Assembly: GCF_014203365.1 (NCBI RefSeq)
Contig: NZ_JACHIS010000001.1
Coordinates: 4,154,001-4,218,000 of the forward strand
DNA: 64,000 nucleotides
Source: Actinoalloteichus hymeniacidonis
Lineage (GTDB): Bacteria > Actinomycetota > Actinomycetes > Mycobacteriales > Pseudonocardiaceae
Reading direction: 5' to 3'
The translations under genes and the position numbers were made by a program. Under the pieces are notes generated by a model. That model worked only from the letters and a program-made list of their open reading frames with translations, had not been told where the DNA came from and did no database searches. Positions 8,367-16,021 of the stretch are shown here, in pieces (within the stretch, counting starts at the first letter, position 1; each line of letters starts with the position of its first letter).

Positions 8367-9521
8367 ATGAGTAACTGGAACCTCGCGAGAATCAGCGCGG
8401 TGGTGGTCCTGGCTGCGGGCACCACCGCAGGCCTGGGCACCGCTGCCGCCTCCGAATCCACCCCGGCACAGGACGCCCCGCTCTCCCCCGGCCTGGTCTC
8501 GGCGATGGCCGTCGAGTTCGGCGTCAGCGAGAAGCAGGCCGAGATCCGCCTTACGCAGGAAGCCACCGCGATGGAGGTGGCGCCCTTAGCCGAGGACGCC
8601 GCCGGTTCCGCGTTCGGCGGTTCCTGGTTCGATGCGTCCAGGGGCCAGCTGATCATCGGCCTGTCCGACCCCGCGCGGGCGGCGGCCGTGGAGGCCACCG
8701 GCGCCGAGACCGTATCGGTCGAGCACAGCCTGGCCACGCTCGACGCGGCCAAGGCCGAGATCGACGCGCTCACCGAGGGCGAGAACGCTCCCGAGGGCAT
8801 CGCAGGCTGGCGGGTCGACCTGGAGAGCAACCGCGTCGTGGTCGATGTGGTCGCCGGAGCCGAGGGCGCCGAGGTCGACGCCTTCCTCGACGCCGCGACC
8901 GCGACCGGCCCGGTCACCGTCGAGGAGGTCTCCGAGGCACCCGCCACCTTCGCCGCGGGCACCGTCGGCGGCGACCCGTACTACATCAACGGCAACACCC
9001 GATGCTCGATCGGTTTCTCCGTGCACGGCGGCTTCGTCACCGCGGGCCACTGTGGAAGGACCGGTAGTTCGGTGGCCGGTTGGGACGGCTCGGCGATGGG
9101 CTCGTTCGCGGGCTCCTCGTTCCCCGGCAACGACTACGGCTGGGTGCGGATCGGCAACGGCTGGTGGACCGAGCCCGTCGTCCTGGGCCACGGCACGGTC
9201 AGCGACGTCCTGGTCCGGGGCTCCAACGTGGCCCCGGTCGGCTCCTCGATCTGCCGTTCCGGTTCGACGACCGGATGGCACTGCGGCACGGTGCAGGCCT
9301 TCAACGTCACGGTGAACTACGCCGAGGGCGCCGTGCACGGGATGACGCAGACCACCGTCTGCGCCGAGCCTGGCGACTCGGGTGGCTCCTACATCACCGG
9401 TGACCAGGCGCAGGGCGTCACCTCCGGCGGTTCCGGCAACTGCACCTCCGGCGGGCGTACCTTCTTCAACCCGGTCAACGAGATCCTCTCCGCCTACGGG
9501 TTGAGCCTCGTCACCGCCTGA
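8367..9521 (+). CDS. Secreted S1-family serine protease (streptogrisin/alpha-lytic type) with pro-domain
   Basis: A 384-residue pre-pro-protease. A signal peptide (residues 1-30, ARISAVVVLAAGTTAGLGTAAAS) is followed by a pro-domain of about 160 residues of the alpha-lytic protease type, a folding assistant, and a mature chymotrypsin-like domain starting near GTVGGDPYYINGNTRCSIGF. The catalytic triad is visible: His in FVTAGHCG, Asp in GNDYGWVRI, Ser in EPGDSGGS. Paired cysteines surround His and Ser as in streptogrisins. The start at 8367 has GAAGGAG upstream; an earlier in-frame ATG has none. The gene ends at a strong hairpin terminator (9565-9600). It acts outside the cell on proteins; exact specificity is not readable. 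Confidence 0.94.
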   Translation: MSNWNLARISAVVVLAAGTTAGLGTAAASESTPAQDAPLSPGLVSAMAVEFGVSEKQAEIRLTQEATAMEVAPLAEDAAGSAFGGSWFDASRGQLIIGLSDPARAAAVEATGAETVSVEHSLATLDAAKAEIDALTEGENAPEGIAGWRVDLESNRVVVDVVAGAEGAEVDAFLDAATATGPVTVEEVSEAPATFAAGTVGGDPYYINGNTRCSIGFSVHGGFVTAGHCGRTGSSVAGWDGSAMGSFAGSSFPGNDYGWVRIGNGWWTEPVVLGHGTVSDVLVRGSNVAPVGSSICRSGSTTGWHCGTVQAFNVTVNYAEGAVHGMTQTTVCAEPGDSGGSYITGDQAQGVTSGGSGNCTSGGRTFFNPVNEILSAYGLSLVTA

Positions 9522-9564
9522 TCGAGCACTCGCCGCTGATTCGCGGCACGCACACCCGCACCAC

Positions 9565-9600
9565 GGACCGCCCCACCGCAGCGATGCGGTGGGGCGGTCC
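9565..9600 (+). terminator. Hairpin terminator of the protease gene
   Basis: Perfect 16-bp stem (9565-9580 with 9585-9600, GGACCGCCCCACCGCA and its complement) closed by a GCGA tetraloop, 43 bp after the protease stop. There is no T-run, as is usual for high-GC actinomycetes. Confidence 0.85.
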
Positions 9601-9678
9601 TGTTCGTGCCGGGTCGGGTGGCCAGCACCGAACGGTCGACGCGTGGGCATCGCAGGGCGCCCGGTTAGGGTCGCGGTC

Positions 9679-10662
9679 ATGGAACAGCGGGTCTTGGGCA
9701 GGACAGAGCGTTCGGTGTCGGTCGTCGGACTGGGCACCTGGCAGTTGGGGGCGGACTGGGGGCAGGTCGACGAGGCGGCGGCACAGGCGGTCCTCGCCTC
9801 GGCGGTCGAGGCAGGTGTGACACTGCTGGACACTGCGGACGTCTACGGGGACGGGCGTAGCGAACAGCTGATCGGCCGGTTTCTGGCCGACAATCCCGGC
9901 TCCGACCTGTTCGTGGCCACCAAGATGGGCAGACGTGCACCGCTGGACCCCGCGCAGTACACCCTGGACAACTTCCGGGCGTGGGTCGATCGATCGCGAT
10001 CCAACCTCGGTGTCGATCGGCTCGATCTGGTTCAACTGCACTGCCCGCCCACGCCGGTCTACTCCACGGCAGGCGTCTTCGACGCCTTGGACACGCTGGT
10101 GGCCGAGGAGCGGATCGCCGCATACGGAGTGAGCGTCGAGACCTGCGACGAGGCGCTGACCGCCATCGGTCGGCCCGGCGTCGCCAGTGTGCAGATCATC
10201 CTGAACGCCTTCCGCCGTAAGCCGTTGGAGGCGGTCCTGCCCGCCGCCCGCGAGGCGGGGGTGGGCATCATCGCCAGGGTTCCGCTGGCCTCCGGGTTGC
10301 TGTCGGGCCGCTACTCCCTCGAGTCCACCTTCGCCCCGGACGACCATCGGGCGTTCAACCGGGACGGCTCGGCCTTCGACGTGGGCGAGACGTTCTCGGG
10401 CGTCGACTTCGCCACCGGGGTCTCGGCCGCACAGGAGTTCGCGGCACTGCTGCCCGAGGGGCTCACGCCTGCGGAGGCCGCACTGCGGTGGGTGATCGAC
10501 CAGCCCGGTGTGACGACGGTGATTCCCGGGGCACGCAGCACCGAACAGGCCCGATCCAATGCGGCGGCCGCCGAGCGCGCCCCGCTGTCGTCGGAGGTGT
10601 CGGAGGGCGTGCAGGCGATCTACGACACGCGTATCCGGCCGCTGGTGCACGATCGCTGGTGA
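9679..10662 (+). CDS. Aldo/keto reductase
   Basis: A 327-residue (alpha/beta)8 NADPH-dependent oxidoreductase. The catalytic tetrad is present: Asp and Tyr in LLDTADVYGDGRSE, Lys in FVATKMGR, His in LVQLHCPP. The C-terminal cofactor region (VTTVIPGARSTEQARSNAAAAE) is that of the AKR subfamily around YajO/Tas-like and l-glyceraldehyde reductases. The start is placed at 9679 (MEQRVLGRT) because the family begins with this strand. It stands alone after the protease terminator and converges with the broken gene downstream. Physiological substrate unknown. Confidence 0.92.
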   Translation: MEQRVLGRTERSVSVVGLGTWQLGADWGQVDEAAAQAVLASAVEAGVTLLDTADVYGDGRSEQLIGRFLADNPGSDLFVATKMGRRAPLDPAQYTLDNFRAWVDRSRSNLGVDRLDLVQLHCPPTPVYSTAGVFDALDTLVAEERIAAYGVSVETCDEALTAIGRPGVASVQIILNAFRRKPLEAVLPAAREAGVGIIARVPLASGLLSGRYSLESTFAPDDHRAFNRDGSAFDVGETFSGVDFATGVSAAQEFAALLPEGLTPAEAALRWVIDQPGVTTVIPGARSTEQARSNAAAAERAPLSSEVSEGVQAIYDTRIRPLVHDRW

Positions 10663-10700
10663 TCCTCCCGTCGGCGCGCTGATCCGGCTCGGTAGCCGGA

Positions 10701-11790
10701 TCAGCGATAGGACTCCGCGATCGCGGTGACATCGCCCGCGATCAGCTCGCGCAGTGCGGCATCACGGACCACGGCCGGCCGGGCCGCGATCCCGCCGAAC
10801 ACTCCGAGCACCCGCTCGACGCTGGAGTGATCACCTGCCTGCTCCATGAACCGGACCGTGTCCAGCAGGCTGGTCAGCAGGACCGCCGAGGTCCGGTTGA
10901 TCTCACCACCGTCGCGCAGCCGGTGCACCAGCGACCGCAGATCGACGCTGGAGGTGGTCACGGTGAAGTCCGCACCGGCCGAGGCGACGTTGCCCGCTGT
11001 GTCCGTGGCGGTGACCTCGAGCCGATGTTCACCCAGCGGCAATCGCCAGGTCTCCAGCGAGTCCAGGGTCGTCTCGGTGGCGGCGGCGCCGGAGACCACA
11101 TCGGTCGTCTCCACCGCGACATCGACGTCCGAGCTCGGCCGAGAGCGGCGCCGTCGTCGATGCCGCCCACCGCGATCTCGAGCGCGCTCGTATCGATCGG
11201 CACGGGCACCGTCACAACCCCGGAGGACACCCCGGCGGCATCGATGGCCCGCACCAGTACCTCGTGATCGCCGTCGGTATCGATCGACACCGCGTCACCG
11301 GCCGGAGCCCAGTTCGCGCCTCCGTTCAAGGAGTACTCGCGCTCCCACAGTGGTGCCGCCCCACCGCCGCCGCCGGAGGTGGTCGAGGTGAGGGTGACTC
11401 CGGTTGTGTGCCAGCCGTTCTCGCCCGCGGGCTCGGCCGGGTCCCGTGCGACCTGGACCTCGGGCACCGTTTGGAACTGGAAGGTGCGCACGAACAGCTC
11501 GGGCTGGTCACCCTCGTCCCAGCGCGCGATGAAGTACAGGTCGTGTACCCCGCCGGGGTCGGTGACCTCGGAGTGACAGGTCTCGTAGACGCGGTCGTCC
11601 AACGCCACCGATCCGGTGGCGGGGATGTCGGTGAACTCCGCGACCACGGGGCCATTCGGTGCGCCCGGGTGGACGGTGACGTCGACACCCTCGGTTCGGG
11701 TGGCGAACTCCATGCTCAGGTGATCGATCGGCGAGATTGATCGCGGGGAAGGAGAACCAGTTGCCCGAGCCCGGTACGAGGAGTTCGCCG
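10701..11790 (-). pseudogene. Frameshifted remnant of a large secreted CBM6-like/OmpL47-like/FIMAH protein
   Basis: Three pieces read on in two frames. Piece 1 (about 11790-11735) gives GELLVPGSGNWFSFPAINL, the start of a carbohydrate-binding (CBM6-like) domain. Piece 2 (about 11730-11140) continues that domain (MEFATRTEGVDVTVHPG) into an OmpL47-type beta domain (REYSLNGGANWAPAGD). Piece 3 (11114-10701) finishes with TDTAGNV and a FIMAH-like C-terminal domain (LRSLVHRLRDGGEINRTSAVLL). One extra base near 11735 and one missing base near 11115-11145 separate them; pieces 1 and 3 share a frame. No start codon, signal peptide or N-terminal catalytic part (such proteins often carry ThuA or sorbosone dehydrogenase domains) remains upstream. 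So this is a decayed 3' fragment, unless the two shifts are sequencing errors in a shorter gene. Confidence 0.8.
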
Positions 11791-11948
11791 CGGTGAGCAG
11801 CCGAGTAATGCGCTATGGCATTCCTCGTTGCATGGTCTCTCCGTCCTCGAGTCGACGCAGCCCGCGCAGGGCAGGGCGATGGGCCTGGGTAGGCATCTCG
11901 GCCATGCGAAGAAACACGCAAGCCGATCATTGCGCATCGCCGTCGATC

Positions 11949-11968
11949 ATGCAAGTCTGTACTTGCAT
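11949..11968. promoter_or_regulatory. Palindromic operator of the SRPBCC-ArsR operon
   Basis: ATGCAAGT (11949-11956) and ACTTGCAT (11961-11968) are perfect 8-bp arms with spacer CTGT, 32 bp before the first start codon of the operon. It is AT-richer than its surroundings and of the size bound by an ArsR dimer. Placement at the promoter of an operon whose second gene is an ArsR repressor points to autoregulation. Confidence 0.7.
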
Positions 11969-12000
11969 ATCCGCGACGAGTTCACCGTGATCGGAGCATG

Positions 12001-12447
12001 ATGATCCCCGAATCGATCCACGACGAGGTCCGCATCGACGCCTCCCCCGCCCGGGTCTGGACGGTGCTGACCGAAGCCGAGCACCTGGCGGCCTGGTTCG
12101 CCTTCGACGGCGCCGAGATCGACCTGCGGCCCGGTGGCGCGATGGTTTTCCGTTGGAAGGAGGAGGGCGTCTTCCACGCCAGAATCGAGGCCATCGAGCC
12201 GCAACGGAAGCTGTCCTTCCGATGGGCGCTGCTTCCGGACGTCGCCCCGACCGAGGGCAACGCGAACCTCGTCGAGTTCACCCTCACCGCCGACGGAGCG
12301 GGCACGCTCCTGCGAGTCGACGAGAGCGGGTTCCGCGAGCTGCACGGCTCCGACGACGACCGCGCGGGCCACGTCCGGGACAACCGGATGGGCTGGGAGG
12401 GCGCCCTGAGCACACTCGTGAAACACCTCGACGCGTCGGCGGCATGA
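12001..12447 (+). CDS. SRPBCC/AHSA1-domain protein
   Basis: A 148-residue START/Bet v1-like fold protein (activator of Hsp90 ATPase homologue 1-like). Opening VRIDASPARVWTVLTEAEHLAAWFA and the later FRWALLP, VEFTLTADGAGTLLRVDESGF and GWEGALSTLVKHLD strands and helix are typical. Members hold a hydrophobic ligand in the cavity, but none is identified. It overlaps the ArsR gene by ATGA, the very common AHSA1-ArsR pairing in actinobacteria. Two ATG codons stand in tandem (11998 and 12001); GGAG at 11993-11996 fits the second better. It is likely repressed by the partner through the palindrome at 11949-11968. Confidence 0.9.
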   Translation: MIPESIHDEVRIDASPARVWTVLTEAEHLAAWFAFDGAEIDLRPGGAMVFRWKEEGVFHARIEAIEPQRKLSFRWALLPDVAPTEGNANLVEFTLTADGAGTLLRVDESGFRELHGSDDDRAGHVRDNRMGWEGALSTLVKHLDASAA

Positions 12448-12806
12448 GCGAGCGCGACGTCCTCGGCGCGCTCGCCGATCCGATGCGGCGCCGAATACTC
12501 GAGGGAATCGGTGCCCACGGCGAGACGACCGCCACGATGTTGGCAGGCGGACTTCCGGTGAGCAGGCAGGCCGTCGTACAGCATCTGGCCGTCCTGGAAC
12601 GCGCCGGGCTGGTACGCGGCAGGAAGGAGGGGCGCGAGGTTCGTTTCACCGTGTGCCCCGACGCGCTGACCGACACCGCCGACTGGCTGACCGGACTGGC
12701 CGACCGATGGGCCGGGCGGTTGGCGGCGATCAAACGCATCGCGGAAGAGGATCCGGACCCGGATTCCGGGACGCGCGGAGCGCCGCGCAGACGGGGGTCC
12801 GACTGA
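12444..12806 (+). CDS. ArsR family transcriptional repressor
   Basis: A 120-residue winged-helix repressor: MSERDVLGALADPMRRRILEGI start, then the recognition helix LPVSRQAVVQHLAVLERAGLVRGRKEGREVRFTV. There are no metal-binding Cys pairs (CVC type), so it belongs to the non-metal ArsR group that pairs with SRPBCC proteins; what releases it from DNA is unknown. Start ATG overlaps the stop of the SRPBCC gene by 4 bp, so the two are translationally coupled. A basic, Pro-rich tail (RGAPRRRG) ends the protein. Confidence 0.92.
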   Translation: MSERDVLGALADPMRRRILEGIGAHGETTATMLAGGLPVSRQAVVQHLAVLERAGLVRGRKEGREVRFTVCPDALTDTADWLTGLADRWAGRLAAIKRIAEEDPDPDSGTRGAPRRRGSD

Positions 12807-12877
12807 CCGGTGCGAGATCGGGTCGTGCCTGCGGCCGGGTGCCTATCGGCATCGACGACGTGCGGACCCGGTCGGAT

Positions 12878-13567
12878 TCAGCCCGACCGCGCGTCGTCGA
12901 TCCGGTAGTGCAGCAACGCGCAGTCGCCGATCGACCTGGTCTCCACCAGGCTCATCCGGTGCGCCGCGTCCTGTGGGAACGCCGCCGGGCCGACGAAGCG
13001 GGGCGCGGTCGGGTCGCCGACGAAGAAGGGCGCGACGACCAGGTGCAGTTCGTCGACGAGTCCCGCCGCCAGGAAACGGGTGTGCACCCCGCCCCCGCCC
13101 TCCACCATGAGCCGCCGCACGCCTCGATCGGCGAGATCGGTCAACAGCACCTCGAGATCGAGCGGGTCGCCCGCGGCCACCACCCGGGCCGCAGTTCCCA
13201 ATCGGGCTTCGACGGTCCGGACCTGCCCGTTCGGGACATAGACCAGTCGGTCGCTGTCGCCGACGGTGAAGAACCGGGCGGTCGGATCGAGATCACCGGA
13301 GCCGGTCAGGGTCACCCGGAGCGGGTTGGGCGGCCTTCCCGATCGGACGCGGGCGGCCCGGTGCCGCTCGGAACGGACCAGCAGTCGCGGGTCGTCGCGG
13401 CGGATCGTGTTGGCGCCGACCAGGATGGCGTCGACACCGGCACGGACCTCGTCGACGCGCTCGAGGTCGGCAGCGTTGGACAGCACCAGTCTGCGCTGTG
13501 CGGAGTCGTCGAGGAAACCGTCGATCGAGCAGGCGGCCGAGGCCAGGACATGGGGACGACTCGCCAT
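12878..13567 (-). CDS. RibD C-terminal domain / dihydrofolate reductase-family protein
   Basis: A 229-residue reductase of the DHFR-like fold family that includes the reductase half of RibD (riboflavin synthesis). Motifs: VLASAACSIDGFLDD at the start, GVDAILVGANTIRRDDPRLLVR, and RLMVEGGGGVHTRFLAAGLVDELHLVVAPFFVGD near the end, the NADPH-site signature of RibD_C proteins. There is no deaminase domain, and no riboflavin genes are near, so it is a stand-alone reductase with unknown substrate rather than a sure riboflavin enzyme. The ATG at 13567 follows AGAGGAGAG. It is divergent from trpS with 80 bp between starts. Confidence 0.88.
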   Translation of the reverse strand: MASRPHVLASAACSIDGFLDDSAQRRLVLSNAADLERVDEVRAGVDAILVGANTIRRDDPRLLVRSERHRAARVRSGRPPNPLRVTLTGSGDLDPTARFFTVGDSDRLVYVPNGQVRTVEARLGTAARVVAAGDPLDLEVLLTDLADRGVRRLMVEGGGGVHTRFLAAGLVDELHLVVAPFFVGDPTAPRFVGPAAFPQDAAHRMSLVETRSIGDCALLHYRIDDARSG

Positions 13568-13647
13568 GACGCTCTCCTCTCGGGCGGGCCCACACCTCGG
13601 GCGGAGCGTCGTTCGATGTCGATCGCGGCCCGCTAGACTGCTCGACC

Positions 13648-14664
13648 ATGGCATCGCCCGTGCAGAAGATATCGGTGACCGGGATCAAGCCCACGGGCGA
13701 ACCGCATCTCGGTAACTACATCGGGGCGATCCGGCCCGCGCTGGATCTGGCCTCCGAGTATCAGGCGATGTACTTCATCGCCGACTATCACGCGCTGACC
13801 ACGCTGCGCGATCCGGAGCTGCTGCGCCACTACACGCGCTCGGTGGCGGCGAGCTGGATCGCGGCGGGGCTCGACCCGGAGCGCACCCTGATCTACCGGC
13901 AGTCCGACGTACCGGAGACCTTCGAACTCAACTGGGTCATGTCCTGCCTGACCGGCAAGGGACTGATGAACCGGGCACACGCCTACAAGGCCGCCCGCGA
14001 CCGCAACGAGGAAGCGGGCCGGTCCGACCTCGATGCGGGCGTCAACATGGGGTTGTTCAACTACCCGCTGCTGATGGCCGTCGACATCCTGATCATGAAC
14101 GCCGAGGTGGTACCCGTCGGCAAGGATCAGGTCCAGCACGTCGAGATCGCCGCCGACATCGCGGGCTCCTTCAACCACGTCTACGGCGCGGGTTATCGGT
14201 TCACCGTGCCGAAGCCGCTGATCCCGGACACCGACAACGCGCGCACGCTGCCCGGTGTCGACGGCCGGAAGATGAGCAAGTCCTACGACAACACCATTCC
14301 GCTGTTCATCCCCGCGTCGAAGCTGAAGAAGCTCGTCCGGCGGATCCCCACCGACAGCACTCCGGTGGAGGACCCGAAGAACGCCGACGACTCCTCGGTG
14401 TTCCAGATCCTTCGGCAGTTCGCCGACGAGGAGGTCGTCGAGGACACCCGGACGAGGCTCGCGGCAGGCGGAGTGGGGTGGGGCGTGTTGAAGGATCAGC
14501 TCTTCGAGATCCTCGATGAGCAGCTCGCCCCGATGCGGGAGCGCTACGAGGCGCTGGTGGCACCCGGAAGCGAGCTGGACGACATCCTCGCGGCCGGCGC
14601 GGAGAAGGCACGGGCCAGGGCAGGCGAGACGCTCGCCGCCGTCCGCAACGCAGTCGGGATCTGA
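13648..14664 (+). CDS. trpS: Tryptophanyl-tRNA synthetase
   Basis: A 338-residue class I aminoacyl-tRNA synthetase that charges tRNA-Trp. The HIGH-type motif reads GEPHLGNY (about residues 16-23) after the strand KISVTGIKPTG, and the KMSKS loop is intact (DGRKMSKSYDN, about 208-218). VGKDQVQHVEIA and the Asp-rich pocket typical of bacterial TrpRS are present. Length is normal. Many actinomycetes have two trpS genes, one sometimes indolmycin-resistant; which type this is cannot be told without an alignment. The gene stands alone, with the hydrolase gene starting 40 bp after it. Confidence 0.96.
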   Translation: MASPVQKISVTGIKPTGEPHLGNYIGAIRPALDLASEYQAMYFIADYHALTTLRDPELLRHYTRSVAASWIAAGLDPERTLIYRQSDVPETFELNWVMSCLTGKGLMNRAHAYKAARDRNEEAGRSDLDAGVNMGLFNYPLLMAVDILIMNAEVVPVGKDQVQHVEIAADIAGSFNHVYGAGYRFTVPKPLIPDTDNARTLPGVDGRKMSKSYDNTIPLFIPASKLKKLVRRIPTDSTPVEDPKNADDSSVFQILRQFADEEVVEDTRTRLAAGGVGWGVLKDQLFEILDEQLAPMRERYEALVAPGSELDDILAAGAEKARARAGETLAAVRNAVGI

Positions 14665-14704
14665 CGACGCCCCCGATCACCTGCCGTCGGGCTACGGTCG
14701 GGCC

Positions 14705-15568
14705 GTGACCGACACGATCACCGAACTGGTTCGGCTGTCGGATCGAGCGACGCTGTGGACCGAGTCGACCCGGCTCCCGGACGCGCCCGGTGTCGTCTTC
14801 GTACACGGCGGCCCCGGGATGTGGGACTACCTGGGGCCGCTCGCCGCGACCGTGGCCGACGAGGTCAGCACGCACCGTTTCGATCAACGGAGCTGCGGGC
14901 GATCGAGTCCCTCCGATGATCAACGGCTCGACCGGCTGATCGGGGACCTCGAGGAGTTACGCGAGCATTTCGGGCATCGCCGCTGGTTCGTCGTCGGCCA
15001 CTCCTTCGGTGCGACCCTGGGATTGGCCTATGCCGCAGCACACCCCGCTCGGGTCAGCGGCCTGGTCTACTGCAGCGGTGTGGGACTCGACTGGCCGCAG
15101 CACCGTGCGGCCTACCGTGCTCGGGCCTCGGCTCGACTCACCCCGCAGCAGCGCACGCGGCGCGACGAGCTGGCCCGGCGAGAGCGGAACCCCGCCGAGG
15201 AGATCGAGTGGCGCACGCTCTGCTGGCTCCCGGACTTCGCCGATCCCGCGCGGGCGGCGATCATGGCCGGGCAGGACGCCGCTGCTGAGTTCGCGCTGAA
15301 TCATCACGCCAACTCGGTGCTCAACTCCGAGTGCGCCCGGTGGGCGGTAGCAGGCGAACGGGCCGCCTGCAGCCGGGTACGGGCACCCGTTCTCGTCATC
15401 CGAGGCACGGCGGACCCTCGGCCCGCCGAGGGCGTCGAATCGCTGGTCGCCGAGCTCCCTAGGGCCCGGTACGCACCGCTGTCGGGTGCGGGTCATCAGC
15501 CGTGGCGAGAGCGCCCCGCCGAGATGCGGTCCCTATTGCGCGGTTTCCTCCTCGGTGATCCCGACTGA
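14705..15568 (+). CDS. Alpha/beta hydrolase, prolyl aminopeptidase-like
   Basis: A 287-residue alpha/beta hydrolase. VVFVHGGPGMWDYL holds the HGGPG oxyanion motif of proline iminopeptidases, followed by FDQRSCGRSSPSDDQ (the DQRG-GxS element), nucleophile Ser in VVGHSFGATLGLAYA, acid Asp in VIRGTADPRP and His in SGAGHQPW. The cap domain has Glu-rich stretches as in the S33 peptidase family that removes N-terminal proline. The start is a GTG at 14705; other in-frame starts lie inside trpS. Same strand as trpS but probably independent. Peptidase versus general esterase remains open. Confidence 0.86.
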   Translation: MTDTITELVRLSDRATLWTESTRLPDAPGVVFVHGGPGMWDYLGPLAATVADEVSTHRFDQRSCGRSSPSDDQRLDRLIGDLEELREHFGHRRWFVVGHSFGATLGLAYAAAHPARVSGLVYCSGVGLDWPQHRAAYRARASARLTPQQRTRRDELARRERNPAEEIEWRTLCWLPDFADPARAAIMAGQDAAAEFALNHHANSVLNSECARWAVAGERAACSRVRAPVLVIRGTADPRPAEGVESLVAELPRARYAPLSGAGHQPWRERPAEMRSLLRGFLLGDPD

Positions 15569-15720
15569 GCGGATTCGACCATCCGATCGTGTCGAGCGAC
15601 ACACCGACACCCGCCTTCCGACCCGCTCCCGGCGGAACCCACGCCGCGAATATTCCGTTGCAGAAGGTATCGGGGCCGAGACACCCTCGGCCTTGCGTCC
15701 GCGAGCCATCACCTCGCGCT

Positions 15721-15744
15721 TTACCTCAACCTTAATTCAGGTAA
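15721..15744. promoter_or_regulatory. AT-rich inverted repeat, candidate operator for the ABC exporter operon
   Basis: TTACCT (15721-15726) and AGGTAA (15739-15744) are perfect arms, and a nested pair ACCT/AGGT frames TTAATTC. It is the most AT-rich patch in the 453-bp gap 15569-16021, 278 bp before the first ABC gene at 16022. The shape resembles MarR/TetR-type sites. No regulator gene is adjacent, and nothing else in the gap looks like a gene. Confidence 0.4.
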
Positions 15745-16021
15745 CAGAATGGAGGAATGGCCAGCCCACCACGCCTGCCCTCCTACCTCGACGGCGTCGC
15801 TCGTCGCGATCGCGCCCGCGCGCACCGGACAGAGCCGACGTGAGCCGCAGGTCTCGACAGGGCTCCCGGTCAGCGCCATCGAGGACTGAGCGCCGCGATC
15901 CTCGATCCGGCCGAGCCTCGATCGCCTCGTGGTACCTGTGGACGTCGTCCCCCGAAACCCCTGTGGCACCGGCCTCGCGCCGCGCCGTGCGCTTCTCATT
16001 CCTACGACAGCGGAGATTCCG

